Shown: positions 17,900 through 27,317, counted from the first letter of the stretch. The stretch: DNA of 64,000 bases from Roseiarcus sp050012775 (GCA_050012775.1 JBEKGN010000020.1:22551-86550); one strand, 5' to 3'. Numbers and translations: made by a program. The notes: generated by a model from the sequence alone, not told the origin.

Positions 17900-19204
17900 A
17901 TGCGGCGCGAGACATTCCGCCTGCCCGACATTGGCGAAGGCATCGCCGAAGCGGAGATCGTCGCTTGGCATGTGGCCGTTGACGATCGAATCGAAGAAGA
18001 CCAGGCGCTGGTCGATGTGATGACCGACAAGGCCACCGTCGAGCTAGCCTCGCCGATCGCAGGAATAGTCGTTGCGATTCATGGCGATGTCGGTCAGCGC
18101 GTTGCCGTGGGGGCGCCGCTTGTCGAATTCGAGATCAATCAGGAGGAGAAGGCATCCGACTCGACGGTTCGCGAGAGCGCGGGACGGTCGGAGCCTTCGA
18201 AAGTCTCGGCATCTGCAGACAACGCATTCGCGGCGACGACGCAAGAATTCTCTCCCCGACAAGGCATCTTCGCTCCGGAGCCTAGGCCCGTCCCGACGCT
18301 GGCCTCCGTCATGCGCGCTCCGCGTGACGCGCCACTCGCGTCGCCAGCGACCCGGAGGCGGGCCGACGAACTCGGTGTCGCGCTTCGGTCAGTGCCGGGG
18401 ACGGGTCCAGCCGGCCGCATCACGGCGGGCGATCTCGATGCCTATGTCGCCCACAGCAGCGGCGGCGACGAGCGGGCGCGTCAGTTTCGCGCCAAACGGA
18501 CCGGCATTGCCGATACGAAAATCGTCGGACTCCGCCGTAAGATCGCCGATAAAATGCAACAGGCGAAGCGTCACATACCACATTTCACTTACGTCGAGGA
18601 GTTCGATGTTACCGAATTGGAGTCGCTGCGTGGGGAATTGAATGCGGGACGCTCGGTAGAACAGCCGAAGCTTACGCTGCTGCCGTTTTTCATGCGCGCC
18701 CTCGTCAAGCTCATACCCGATTTTCCGCAAATGAACGCGCACTACGACGACGAGGCCGGCATCCTGCGCAGCTACGAGGGAGTCCATGTTGGCATTGCCA
18801 CGCAGATCCCCGGAGGCCTGCTGGCGCCGGTGGTGCGGCATGTCGAGGCCCGCGATTTGTGGGATTGCGCCCGAGAGCTCATCCGTGTCACGTCCGCTGC
18901 GCGCGAGGGCAACGCTACGCGCGATGAGCTTACTGGCTCGACGATCACGTTGACGAGTCTTGGCGCGCTCGGCGGTATCTCCGCTACACCTATAATAAAT
19001 CATCCTGAGGTGGCGATCATCGGCCCGAACAAAGCCGTCAATCGTCCTATGGCGCTGGACGGTCAGATCGCAATCCGTACGATGATGAACCTTTCCTCGT
19101 CCTTCGATCACCGCATCGTCGACGGCTACGACGCAGCGCGCTTCATTCAGGGGCTGAAGCATCTGATCGAGCGGCCCGCCCTGCTGTTCCTCGATCATGA
19201 ATAG
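17900..19204 (+). CDS. bkdB: Dihydrolipoamide acyltransferase (E2) of branched-chain 2-oxoacid dehydrogenase
   Basis: A 434-residue E2 core with one N-terminal lipoyl domain (lipoyl Lys in DVMTDKATVELASP, about residue 43), a flexible Ala/Ser-rich linker, a peripheral subunit-binding domain (ATRRRADELGV to AGRITAGDLDAYV, about 150-190) and a catalytic acyltransferase domain with the HxxxDG motif (FDHRIVDGYDAARF) near the C-terminus. It transfers the branched acyl group to CoA. No E3 (lipoamide dehydrogenase) follows; an IS630-like remnant is next, so E3 must come from elsewhere. Confidence 0.94.
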   Translation: MRRETFRLPDIGEGIAEAEIVAWHVAVDDRIEEDQALVDVMTDKATVELASPIAGIVVAIHGDVGQRVAVGAPLVEFEINQEEKASDSTVRESAGRSEPSKVSASADNAFAATTQEFSPRQGIFAPEPRPVPTLASVMRAPRDAPLASPATRRRADELGVALRSVPGTGPAGRITAGDLDAYVAHSSGGDERARQFRAKRTGIADTKIVGLRRKIADKMQQAKRHIPHFTYVEEFDVTELESLRGELNAGRSVEQPKLTLLPFFMRALVKLIPDFPQMNAHYDDEAGILRSYEGVHVGIATQIPGGLLAPVVRHVEARDLWDCARELIRVTSAAREGNATRDELTGSTITLTSLGALGGISATPIINHPEVAIIGPNKAVNRPMALDGQIAIRTMMNLSSSFDHRIVDGYDAARFIQGLKHLIERPALLFLDHE

Positions 19205-19330
19205 CCGAAGCGATAGAGCGTAACGGCATTGTCATACCGACGTTAATTGTTTCACGGTTTGATCTGGATTCCTAAGGGGAATTGCATCGGCTAGCTTGCT
19301 TTGTCGTGATTCGTCCGAGGAGGCGCATTC

Positions 19331-19650
19331 ATGACGAAGACCGAGCCCCATTTGAGCGTCGAGGCGTTGGAAGGGCGTTACAAGGCGGCGGACGAAACGA
19401 TCGCCGAGAATCATTTTCACGCGGTCTGGCTGCCGGCGTTGGGACGCTCGGTCGACGAGGTCACCGAGTTGCCGTCGTTCTCGACACGCTGGGCGAAGGC
19501 GCTCATCAAGCGCTACAACGAAGGCGGGCCGGAGCGGCTTGGCGATCAGCGGGCCAACAATGGAACCGAACCGACGATCCTGACGCCGCAAGCTCTGAGC
19601 GCGCTCAAGCAGCGGATCAAGACTCCGCCCGTCGATGGCGTTCGCCGCAA
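19331..19650 (+). pseudogene. IS630-family-like transposase, N-terminal remnant
   Basis: The first hundred residues (EALEGRYKAADETIAENHFH, LIKRYNEGGPERLGDQRANN, LTPQALSALKQRIKTPPVDG) match the winged-helix N-terminus of IS630-type transposases. After about 19650 the similarity stops and the reading breaks up; no DDE catalytic part follows. It directly follows bkdB and precedes the convergent SDR gene, marking a rearrangement point that could have removed a bkd E3 gene. Confidence 0.7.
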
Positions 19651-19806
19651 GTTTGCGTCTACCCGAGTATCGGCTTGCGCGATTGCGTTCCGCGCTGCAT
19701 GGCGGCTCATGGCGATCGTCGTCCGATGTGTGATGCCTCGCCGACGACTAAGGTCATATCAGCTAACCGCTGCGCTGGCGTTTTCGAGCCGTGCGAGACG
19801 ACCATC

Positions 19807-20541
19807 TCAGATCGACCGCAGGAAACCACCGTCGCAGGCGATGGCCTGCCCGCAGACATAGGCGGCCTGTTCCGAAGCCAGGAACGCGGCCAGCGCGCCG
19901 AACTCTTCCGCTCGCCCCAATCGCCCCGCGGGAATCTGAGACCCCACCTTATTCTCGTCGATGCCAAGTTCTTGGAGGCGTTCCGTTAGCGTATAGCCCG
20001 GCATGATTGCATTGACAGTGACGCCATCGCCGGCGACTTCGCGGCTCAGGGAGTTGACGAGGCCATGGAGGCCGGGGCGAAGCGCGTTGGAGATGACGAG
20101 ACTCGGCAGAGGCTCGCGAGCCGATATGGACGTCACGATCATAATGCGCCCCCAGCGCCGCTCGCGCATTGGAGGCAAGCACCCGCGGACCAATTGCACG
20201 GTGCTCATCCACAGGCCTTCGAACGCATGTCGCCAAATCTCGTCGGAGATCGCATCAAACCCTGCCGCAGGGGGACCGCCAGTGTTGACGACAAGGATGT
20301 CTATGCCACCGAGGTGGTCGGTCGTCTCCCGCACCAGTTTCTCCGCCGCGTTGGGAGCCGACAGATCGCAGACCAGGCCAATGGCGCCTAGCTCTCGCGC
20401 CGCCGCGTCGACGCGATCGGGCTCGCGCGCACAGATCGCTACCGCGGCCCCTTCTGCGCGCAGCGCGCTGGCAATCGCCTTCCCTAGACCCCTCGAAGCG
20501 CCGGTCACCAGCGCGCGCTTATTCGTCAATCCCAAATCCAA
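19807..20541 (-). CDS. SDR family oxidoreductase with an atypical active site
   Basis: A Rossmann-fold dehydrogenase of 244 residues. The NAD(P) motif TGASRGLG is near residue 13 and the NTGG-type motif (LVVNTGGPPAAG) near residue 90. The usual YxxxK is replaced: after the catalytic-Ser region TSISARE the sequence reads SNALRPGLHGLVNSLSREVA, so the Tyr position is Asn and the Lys position differs. This variant subgroup exists among FabG-like proteins. The start is TTG at 20541, 7 bases after AGGAGG; no in-frame ATG is as well placed. Last gene of the minus-strand ABC operon, substrate unknown. Confidence 0.82.
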   Translation of the reverse strand: MDLGLTNKRALVTGASRGLGKAIASALRAEGAAVAICAREPDRVDAAARELGAIGLVCDLSAPNAAEKLVRETTDHLGGIDILVVNTGGPPAAGFDAISDEIWRHAFEGLWMSTVQLVRGCLPPMRERRWGRIMIVTSISAREPLPSLVISNALRPGLHGLVNSLSREVAGDGVTVNAIMPGYTLTERLQELGIDENKVGSQIPAGRLGRAEEFGALAAFLASEQAAYVCGQAIACDGGFLRSI

Positions 20542-20585
20542 GTTTTCCTCCTGCGACGCCGCGGTCGACGTTTTTCTCGGGCGGA

Positions 20586-21377
20586 CTACATGCGGATCGA
20601 AAGCTGGACCGCGCCGAGGCCTCCTAGATCGAAGCGGTAGTGGGAAGATTCCGATGGGAACCTCGTCGTCACCAGATTCCCCGTCATGACGATGTCTCCA
20701 GCGCGTAGACCCTCTCCGGCGTCGGCGAGATGTTTGGCGAGCCAAGCCACCGAATGGAAGGGATGGCCCAGGACATCACGCCCGAAACCTCTATCGATGA
20801 TGTCTCCATTCGCCGAGACGACACCTTCGATCGCAGCCAGGTCGGGCCAGACGCGCTGAAACGCGCCAAGCACGATCCCGGCATTCCAGGAATTGTCGGC
20901 AACGAGCGAAAACACATCAAGGGTCTTGTAGTCGCAATCCCGGTCGTCCACGATTTCCACTGCCGGACAGACTGCGTCAACGGCATCGGCGACATCGGAA
21001 AGCGTGACGGGGCTCCCCTCGCGGCCAAGATCGCGCGCCAACCGCACCGCGATCTCGAATTCAAGCCCCAATCTGCCATAGCGAGAGGACTGCAGGGACA
21101 CGCCCGATCGGTGCAGACGATCCTCCAGAACGACTCCCGCGATCGGGCTGTCGATCCCGCACATCTCCTGCATGCGCGGCGATGTGAGGCCGACCTTGTG
21201 TCCGACAGGGCCCGCTCCGCGGCTTTGCATCTGCAAGCGAACATATTCGCGCTGCACCGCATAGGCGGCGTCGATGTCGCCTATCTGAAACGCCGATGCG
21301 AAGGGTCGGAATTTCTCGCCGCAGGCGTGCTCGTCCATCAGCGTCTTCGCCGCGTTGATAACGTCGCCGTTCTTCAT
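20586..21377 (-). CDS. FAH-family hydratase, 2-oxopent-4-enoate/fumarylpyruvate type
   Basis: A 263-residue protein similar to MhpD/HpaH hydratases: VGHKVGLTSPRMQEMCGIDS, GVVLEDRL, LEFEIAVRLARDLG, the metal-site region ICPAVEIVDDR-like CPAVEIVDDRDCDY, and VTTRFP near the C-terminus. Such enzymes hydrate unsaturated 2-oxo acids in catabolic pathways. I prefer the ATG at 21377 (MKNGDVINAAKTLMDE), preceded by GGAG; another ATG lies 8 codons upstream. Downstream of the ABC transporter ATPase on the same strand, it probably acts on the imported compound or its product. Confidence 0.85.
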   Translation of the reverse strand: MKNGDVINAAKTLMDEHACGEKFRPFASAFQIGDIDAAYAVQREYVRLQMQSRGAGPVGHKVGLTSPRMQEMCGIDSPIAGVVLEDRLHRSGVSLQSSRYGRLGLEFEIAVRLARDLGREGSPVTLSDVADAVDAVCPAVEIVDDRDCDYKTLDVFSLVADNSWNAGIVLGAFQRVWPDLAAIEGVVSANGDIIDRGFGRDVLGHPFHSVAWLAKHLADAGEGLRAGDIVMTGNLVTTRFPSESSHYRFDLGGLGAVQLSIRM

Positions 21378-21422
21378 TTCGGCTCCATCTTCTGCATCCA
21401 CGCGTCGAAGCGACGTTCGCCG

Positions 21423-22922
21423 TCAATGCACGGCCGCGTACATGATCTTTTCTTCGGTTGTCTCGCCTGGCGTGAATTCCTCGACGACCCTTCCCTGTCT
21501 GAAAACCAGGATTCTGTCAGACAAATTCATGATTTCCGGCAAATAGGAGGAGATCATGATCACGGCCAGACCCTCGTCGGCAATGCGATTAATGAACTGA
21601 TGGATCTCGCCGATGGCGCCGACGTCGACGCCTCGCGTGGGTTCGTCGAAGATGACCAGCCTCGGCTTTTGCAAAAGCGCCTTGCCTATGACCAGCTTTT
21701 GCTGATTGCCGCCCGAGAGCTCGACGGCGCGAGCGTTCTTGTCGGTGGCGCGGATGTTCAGGGTCTGCGTCCACGAATCGGCGAGGGCGCGCATTTCCGT
21801 CATGTTCACCAGCGCGCCTCCCGCGTTGAGATTCTTCGCCAACAAGCCGGCATATAGGTTGTCGGCGATTGGCATAGTCTCGAAAAACCCCTCGGCCTTG
21901 CGATCTTCCGTGACATAAACAATGCCATCCTTGACCGCCGGCGCTGGCACCTTGTAGCGGACAGTGCGGCCCTCGAACTGCACCTCGCCACCGTAGAAGA
22001 AGTCGCGCTTGATAATGCCGGCGATGATTCTCGCCGTCTCCGAGCGGCCGGATCCCACCAAGCCGAACATGCCCGTGATCTGGCCCTCATAGACCGAGAA
22101 CGAGTTATTGCGGACCATATTGCCCATCGTCAAATCCTGAACGCTGAGGACCCGGCGGCCGGCTGATCGAACCTGCTCTTGCTCGCGTCGCCGATAAAGC
22201 TCCCCGGAGAGAGATCGGCCGACCATGGCGCGAATAATCTTGTCTCGGTCAAACCCGGCGGTGGCGTCGGTGACAATATGCTCGCCGTCGCGCAGAACCG
22301 TGATGCGGTCGGCAATGTCCAGCGCTTCCTCCAGTGCATGCGAGATGAACACAATCGATACGCCACGGCTTTTCAAACGTTCGACAAGCGCGAAAAAATA
22401 ATGCTTTTCCTCAGGCGTCAGCGCGGCGGTCGGCTCGTCGAAAATGATGATGCGCGCTTTGTGCCGCACCGCGCGCGCGATCTCGACCATCTGCTTCTTC
22501 GCCGCGCCAAGAGACGCCACCGTCGCCGTCGGATCGACGGGGAAATTGAGAGACTGAAGGAATTGCTGCGCTGAAATGTATATGCTTCGCAGACGATTCA
22601 GAAAGCGCTCCTCGCCCAGGAACAGGTTCTGCGCCACCGTCATGGAAGGAACAAGGGTCGTTTCCTGGAACACCATCGCGACGCCGTGCTCCAACGCGAT
22701 GGCCGGCGTAGCGAACACCGTCGCGTGCCCGTCGAGCCGCAGGGTTCCCGCAGTCGGTTGAACCACGCCCGCCATGATTTTGGTCAGGGTCGACTTGCCT
22801 GCGCCGTTCTCTCCGAGGATAGCGTGGACCTCGCCTTGAAGCAGCGTGAAATCGACGTTCTTCACGACAGGAACGCCTCGATATTCTTTCGTGACGCCGC
22901 GCATCTCAAGCAAGGGGTTCAT
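21423..22922 (-). CDS. Sugar-type ABC transporter ATP-binding protein (RbsA/MglA class)
   Basis: A 499-residue double-ATPase of the CUT2 importer class. NBD1 has GENGAGKSTLTKIMAG and IIIFDEPTAAL; NBD2 has a degenerate Walker A (GLVGSGRSET), LSGGNQQKLVIGKALLQKP and VIFDEPTRGVDVGAIGE. It energises import by the permeases encoded upstream on the same strand. Its ATG overlaps the stop of the SMP-30-like gene by 4 bases, so translation is coupled. The substrate is not shown by the sequence; CUT2 systems take up pentoses, hexoses, polyols or nucleosides. Confidence 0.92.
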   Translation of the reverse strand: MNPLLEMRGVTKEYRGVPVVKNVDFTLLQGEVHAILGENGAGKSTLTKIMAGVVQPTAGTLRLDGHATVFATPAIALEHGVAMVFQETTLVPSMTVAQNLFLGEERFLNRLRSIYISAQQFLQSLNFPVDPTATVASLGAAKKQMVEIARAVRHKARIIIFDEPTAALTPEEKHYFFALVERLKSRGVSIVFISHALEEALDIADRITVLRDGEHIVTDATAGFDRDKIIRAMVGRSLSGELYRRREQEQVRSAGRRVLSVQDLTMGNMVRNNSFSVYEGQITGMFGLVGSGRSETARIIAGIIKRDFFYGGEVQFEGRTVRYKVPAPAVKDGIVYVTEDRKAEGFFETMPIADNLYAGLLAKNLNAGGALVNMTEMRALADSWTQTLNIRATDKNARAVELSGGNQQKLVIGKALLQKPRLVIFDEPTRGVDVGAIGEIHQFINRIADEGLAVIMISSYLPEIMNLSDRILVFRQGRVVEEFTPGETTEEKIMYAAVH

Positions 22923-24031
22923 GTTCGGGCGGCTCCGCTTCCGAGGCCAGGGTCGAGCGCGACAATCGCATTGCCGCCCTTGCACGCGGCCAGCACGCGA
23001 CCGCCGAGATCAACACAACTCGTCACCCCATGCCGCGTGCCGTCCGCGCGACTGTGGAAGCTGGCGATCGGATGAAAATTAGCGTCGAGGCGTATTAGCA
23101 GGCCGTAGGAGCGGCTGGGGGCCCAAGGTTTCAGGATGCCCAGCTGTTTGATCCCCCCACCCTGAAGCGGCTCCAGAAAGCTCCGCCCTGAGGACAGCGA
23201 TGGCGCGATCCAATAGTCCGGCTCCACTTCACGGAACATGTCCGCACAGAAATCCCGCTCACGCAGCACAAACTCGACCAGCCGGCTGCGCGGAGCGAAT
23301 ATGCAGAGCCAGTAGCCGCCGCCTGCCGCCGGCGACAGCCGCGCGGGATAGCCGGGAAGATGATCCAAAAGCGGCAGCGGCGCGCCATCGCTGGTTCGGG
23401 GCACGGCGATGATCCGGTGGCGCCAGCTCTCCGCGACTGCGAGATTTCCACCGGGATCAAGAACCACGCCATAAGGAAAAGCCAGCCCATCGGAAAGGCG
23501 TGTGGGCGTCCCAGTGACTAGGTCGATCCGCCAAACCGAGCCGCTGGCGTTCCGCTCCATCAGGTCATGCTTCCAGGCGAGCGGCGAGCGCTCCTTGGAG
23601 CCGTGACATACGATGAGCGCCGACTCGTTGAGAAGCAGCGCAGTCGGGCAGGATGGTCGCCCGCCGGGATCGGATATGCGTTGGACCTCGCGCGATCTGG
23701 CCCCGAACAAGATCGTTCCGTCGTCCAGCCCGACCGCCAGATTGCCGTCGCAATCCGCAGCGAGGCATGTCACCTCGCTCTCGAAAGTCGCGACGGTTTC
23801 GGCTTCCGCCACGGCCTGCGCGGGATCGAGGACCAGGACTGCGGCGCCGCTCGAGAAAAATACGCGACGGCCGTCGAATGCGAGATTGTCGGGCCGGTCG
23901 ATCTCCAGCACCACTTCGGCCATCTCGATCGCCTGGTTGGGCCGGATGGTGCCATCCATTGGCGGCAGAGTGATCGCCGCGTCGCCAGCGCCGCGAAAGC
24001 GATCCAGCGCTCGTCGCAGGGGACCCATCAT
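22919..24031 (-). CDS. SMP-30/strictosidine-synthase-like six-bladed propeller protein
   Basis: A 370-residue protein with repeated beta-propeller-like blades: PDNLAFDGRRVFFSSGAAV, CLAADCDGNLAVGLDDG, GLAFPYGVVLDPGGNLAVAE, LPGYPARLSPAAGGGYWL and the C-terminal VLAACKGGNAIVALDP. The Str_synth pattern (FPYGVVLD, SWRHRI) is clear. No signal peptide is evident, so it is probably cytoplasmic. It overlaps the genes on both sides by 4 bases (ATGA). Family members include lactonases and esterases; activity here is inferred as possible lactone hydrolysis. Confidence 0.82.
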   Translation of the reverse strand: MMGPLRRALDRFRGAGDAAITLPPMDGTIRPNQAIEMAEVVLEIDRPDNLAFDGRRVFFSSGAAVLVLDPAQAVAEAETVATFESEVTCLAADCDGNLAVGLDDGTILFGARSREVQRISDPGGRPSCPTALLLNESALIVCHGSKERSPLAWKHDLMERNASGSVWRIDLVTGTPTRLSDGLAFPYGVVLDPGGNLAVAESWRHRIIAVPRTSDGAPLPLLDHLPGYPARLSPAAGGGYWLCIFAPRSRLVEFVLRERDFCADMFREVEPDYWIAPSLSSGRSFLEPLQGGGIKQLGILKPWAPSRSYGLLIRLDANFHPIASFHSRADGTRHGVTSCVDLGGRVLAACKGGNAIVALDPGLGSGAART

Positions 24032-26151
24032 CGCGCGGGGCCCCAATAGTGATCCTGGGACGTCCAGTTCGGGTCCGCTCCGGGGATGCGGTATCTGCCG
24101 ATCCTGTTGTTGTAGATGCCGCCGATATAGAGATGCCCGCGATGTTCCCGCATTGAGGTGATCATCGGATGATTCTGGCCGCCGAAATCCCAGAGCGCAT
24201 CGAGAACATTTCCGCTTTCGTCGAACTTGATGATGCAGCCGGTGTTGATGTTCGGGAACAACCATTCGTCCATTGGAATTCGGCGCGCCATGCGGCGGCG
24301 AAATCCGGGTTTGCGCAGTGCAAGATCGAGGACGGGGGTGCGCATGCCGACCAGAGCGAGCCAGTAATTGCCGTCGGAGGCGCGATTGACATTGTCGGGA
24401 TAGCCGGGAAGGCCGTCGATGACCACCTCCACCTTGCCAGCCTTCGGGCCGTCAAACCAGTAACGCAGAACACGGCAAGCCCAAGTCTCATTGAGCAACA
24501 GAGACTGCCCGTCGGACGCCATACAGATCCCGTTCGCCAGCCTGATATTGCGCAGCACCGTGCGGGTCGCACCAGTCCGCGGGTCGTAGCAAATGACACG
24601 GCCATTGGGCCGGCATTCCACACCGTCGACGGCCCAGTCCTGGGATTCATAACGGATCGAAGCCTCGCTGAAGAATATTCGTCCGTCTGGCGCGATGTCG
24701 AGATCGTCCGCGAATCGGACGCGCGCATCGTCGATAATGGAGCGCGGCGAACGGTTCGTCTCGTCCGTCATCTTGCGCACCTCACCCGTAGGCGAGACTG
24801 CATAGAGACCCATCCCGCCGACGCAGACCTGAAGGCTGCCCTCGCGATCGAACGCCATGCCAAGCGGATGGCCGCCTATATGGGCGAATATCTCCGAGCG
24901 CTTATGGTCAGGCCCGAAGAACTTCACGATATCGCCGTGCCGGGAACCGCAATAGAGATTGTCGTCACGGTCGAGGATCACATCTTCGGGCCCCTCGATT
25001 TGATTGAGCCCGATGACTTCGACATTGCGCAGCTTGTCGTTCAACGCATAGGGAGAGCCGGAATTCGGCAGCGTGGAAGGACGCGGGGGAAGCTGGAAAT
25101 ACATCGGCGAAACGTAGACTTTCGAGAGAATCTTGTGTCGATTCTTGATCCATCTCACATCGACGGAGACGGCCATTAGAAGGATCAGGCCGAGCACCAT
25201 GGAGGTGGCGCCGCTCTGAAAACCAAGCCGTACGAGACCGTTGGTGACGATTAGGACAATTATGGCGCCCAAAATTCCTTTGGCCACCGAACCGCGTCCA
25301 CCCCCAAGACTGTTGCCCCCCAGAACGGCAGCGGTCAGCGCCTCGATTTCAAGGCCAACGCCAGTATCGCCTCCGGCGCCGCCCAGACGCGCCGCATAAA
25401 GGAATCCGGCGACGCCGGATAATATCGCCGAGATGACATAGGTCACGCACACCGTTCGGCGTACGGAAATGCCGATATTGTAGGCGGAACGCCGCGATCC
25501 TCCGATGGCGGCAATGTGCCAGCCCGGACGGGAGCGGCTAAGAAAGATGTGCGCGAGCGCGGCGATGGCCAGAGCGACGACGAAACTGAATGGTAAGCCG
25601 AGTATCGCGCCATCGCCGATATAGTCCCACAGGTCGGACTCGACCGAAGCGCCGGAGATTTGGACTGAGAATCTCAATAGCAATATATCGACGACGGCGC
25701 GTATCATGATGAGCGTGACCAACGTGGTCAGGAAGGCGCGCAACCGCAGATAGCCGACGAGGATTCCGTTCATCAGGCCGACGAGGCCATTGGCGACAAT
25801 GACTGACAGCAGCGCGGCCCATACGGGCCAGCCCAGGACGTTCATGGCGATCAGGGCCACGATGTTGGCGAGCGCGAAGGTCGAGCCGACGCTGAGGTCG
25901 ATGCCCCCGCCCAGCATGACGATCAGCAACCCGATCACGATCAGCAGAAATTCGCCGAGCTGGCGCGCAGCGTCGATCAAATAGCCTATCGAATAGAACC
26001 TCGGTATCGCGGCCCCAAAGATACCGATTGTGATGAGCAGGAAACTGAATGGGATTAAATTGTCGATCCATCTTTTCGCGAGGATTTCGCCAATGATGTG
26101 ATCGGGAACGAAACGAGAGCGCCATCGAACGAAGGCATCTGCGCCGGCCAT
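24028..26151 (-). CDS. ABC importer permease fused to a C-terminal SMP-30/strictosidine-synthase-like domain
   Basis: A 707-residue fusion. Residues about 30-330 are a CUT2-type permease with eight or more helices and the family motif LIVMLGGGIDLSVGST, then GYLRLRAFLTTLVT, GGSRRSAYNIGI and AVLGGNSLGGGRGS. After the last helix comes a basic stretch (VDVRWIKNRHKILSK, about 340-355), then a propeller of about 340 residues: GPEDVILDRDDNLYCGSRHG, GGHPLGMAFDREGSLQV, RFADDLDIAPDGRIFFSEAS, LANGICMASDGQSLLLNETW and GLPGYPDNVNRASDGNYW. The basic stretch suggests the propeller faces the cytoplasm (positive-inside rule). There is no break between the parts. The ATG at 26151 has GAGG upstream; a longer reading would run into the terminator hairpin. 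Confidence 0.88.
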   Translation of the reverse strand: MAGADAFVRWRSRFVPDHIIGEILAKRWIDNLIPFSFLLITIGIFGAAIPRFYSIGYLIDAARQLGEFLLIVIGLLIVMLGGGIDLSVGSTFALANIVALIAMNVLGWPVWAALLSVIVANGLVGLMNGILVGYLRLRAFLTTLVTLIMIRAVVDILLLRFSVQISGASVESDLWDYIGDGAILGLPFSFVVALAIAALAHIFLSRSRPGWHIAAIGGSRRSAYNIGISVRRTVCVTYVISAILSGVAGFLYAARLGGAGGDTGVGLEIEALTAAVLGGNSLGGGRGSVAKGILGAIIVLIVTNGLVRLGFQSGATSMVLGLILLMAVSVDVRWIKNRHKILSKVYVSPMYFQLPPRPSTLPNSGSPYALNDKLRNVEVIGLNQIEGPEDVILDRDDNLYCGSRHGDIVKFFGPDHKRSEIFAHIGGHPLGMAFDREGSLQVCVGGMGLYAVSPTGEVRKMTDETNRSPRSIIDDARVRFADDLDIAPDGRIFFSEASIRYESQDWAVDGVECRPNGRVICYDPRTGATRTVLRNIRLANGICMASDGQSLLLNETWACRVLRYWFDGPKAGKVEVVIDGLPGYPDNVNRASDGNYWLALVGMRTPVLDLALRKPGFRRRMARRIPMDEWLFPNINTGCIIKFDESGNVLDALWDFGGQNHPMITSMREHRGHLYIGGIYNNRIGRYRIPGADPNWTSQDHYWGPAR

Positions 26152-26175
26152 GGAGTTCGACCTCGATCTCTGTGA

Positions 26176-26202
26176 AAAAGCGGCCGGCTGCAGGGCCGGC
26201 CG
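26176..26202 (-). terminator. Stem-loop with U tract between binding-protein and permease genes
   Basis: On the minus strand, CGGCCGGC-CCTGCA-GCCGGCCG forms an 8-bp GC stem, followed by CTTTTTC. It lies 15 bases after the binding-protein stop and before the fusion-permease ATG. It has the form of an intrinsic terminator inside the operon, which would leave more binding-protein mRNA than permease mRNA, a common arrangement for importers. Confidence 0.7.
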
Positions 26203-26216
26203 TTCCTTTGTTTTCG

Positions 26217-27221
26217 TCAGGGTTTGGGCAAGCTCTTCATGCTCCAACAGGAGCTGGGTTTGAGATCGGCCTTGGTCAAAATCTGGTTAGGCGTGTAGAG
26301 GGAAATCTTCACGGCGCCTGGCTTCAGTTTGCTCTGAAACAAGGTTTCGATCAGATCGCTCATGTCGGCCGCTTGCCGGGGCACATCGAAGCTGACGTAT
26401 TCGTCGAAATTCCCGTTCTCAAGGTTGTCGCACGCCATCTGCTCGCCGCCGCCGTTGGTGACGACATAGACTTTACCCGTTTTGCCCGCTTCGGCGATCG
26501 CGGCCGAACTGCCTTGTGCCATGCCGTCCCAAAAACTGATCAATCCGCAGAGATCGGGATTTTGCTGAAGCACGGTTGCTGTCAACGAACGCGCCTTGCT
26601 GGCGTCCCAATCGGCGGCTTGGTTTGAGACAACCTTGATTTCAGGATGTTTGGCGAATACGTCGAGAATCGGCCCGATCTGGTAAACGCTCGTGGCGGCG
26701 GTGAGCACGCCCTGGACAATCGCAACCTTTCCCGAAGTGCCGGCGCCGCATTTGCGGACCAGAGCATTAGCCTCCGCCTCTCCCACCTTCAGCCAGTCGG
26801 CGCCGACATAACCATCGGTAGAATAGCTGGACCTCATATTAACCTGGATGACGTATATTCCGGCCTTTTCGGCCTTCTCATTTAGCCGCGCATAGGATTG
26901 CACGTCGGGATTGTGAACGACGATCAGATCCGGCTTTTCGCTGATCAGCTCAGTGAGCGCCTGAGCGCCTGCGTCGGTACTCCAGTTCGGGTCGCGGATT
27001 GAGAACGTGCCGCCGTTGGCCTGAACCGTCTGCCGAACACCGCTTGTCCATCCTTCGGCGAGATCGAAACCCATCGCGAGGGGAAGGAAAACGACCTTCT
27101 TGCCCTGCAGGGCCTCGACATAGGGCGACCGGCCGGGATCGACCAACCCATCGGCCATTGCGGCCGATGAGCACAACATAAGACTCGTGCAAAGCCCCAC
27201 GATTATTTCCTTGCGTCCCAT
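26217..27221 (-). CDS. Periplasmic sugar-type ABC substrate-binding protein
   Basis: A 334-residue protein with a clear signal peptide (MGRKEIIVGLCTSLMLCSSA, cleavage near AMA-DG) and a type I periplasmic-binding fold: KKVVFLPLAMGFDLAEGW, LISEKPDLIVVHNPDVQSYA, YVIQVNMRSSYSTDGYVGAD and ISFWDGMAQGSSAAIAEAG. It delivers ligand to the two permeases on either side. Four or five Cys in the mature part (RKCGAG, LCGLIS, ACDN, SCWS) could form disulfides. Substrate unknown. Confidence 0.9.
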   Translation of the reverse strand: MGRKEIIVGLCTSLMLCSSAAMADGLVDPGRSPYVEALQGKKVVFLPLAMGFDLAEGWTSGVRQTVQANGGTFSIRDPNWSTDAGAQALTELISEKPDLIVVHNPDVQSYARLNEKAEKAGIYVIQVNMRSSYSTDGYVGADWLKVGEAEANALVRKCGAGTSGKVAIVQGVLTAATSVYQIGPILDVFAKHPEIKVVSNQAADWDASKARSLTATVLQQNPDLCGLISFWDGMAQGSSAAIAEAGKTGKVYVVTNGGGEQMACDNLENGNFDEYVSFDVPRQAADMSDLIETLFQSKLKPGAVKISLYTPNQILTKADLKPSSCWSMKSLPKP

Positions 27222-27317
27222 GATTTCCTCCTTATTTGGTCAAGCTTTGTTGTCCGCGTGGATTGTTATTTCGTCATCGCCGCAGTGACGATGCCGGCGT
27301 TACACGCTCTGGCGCCC

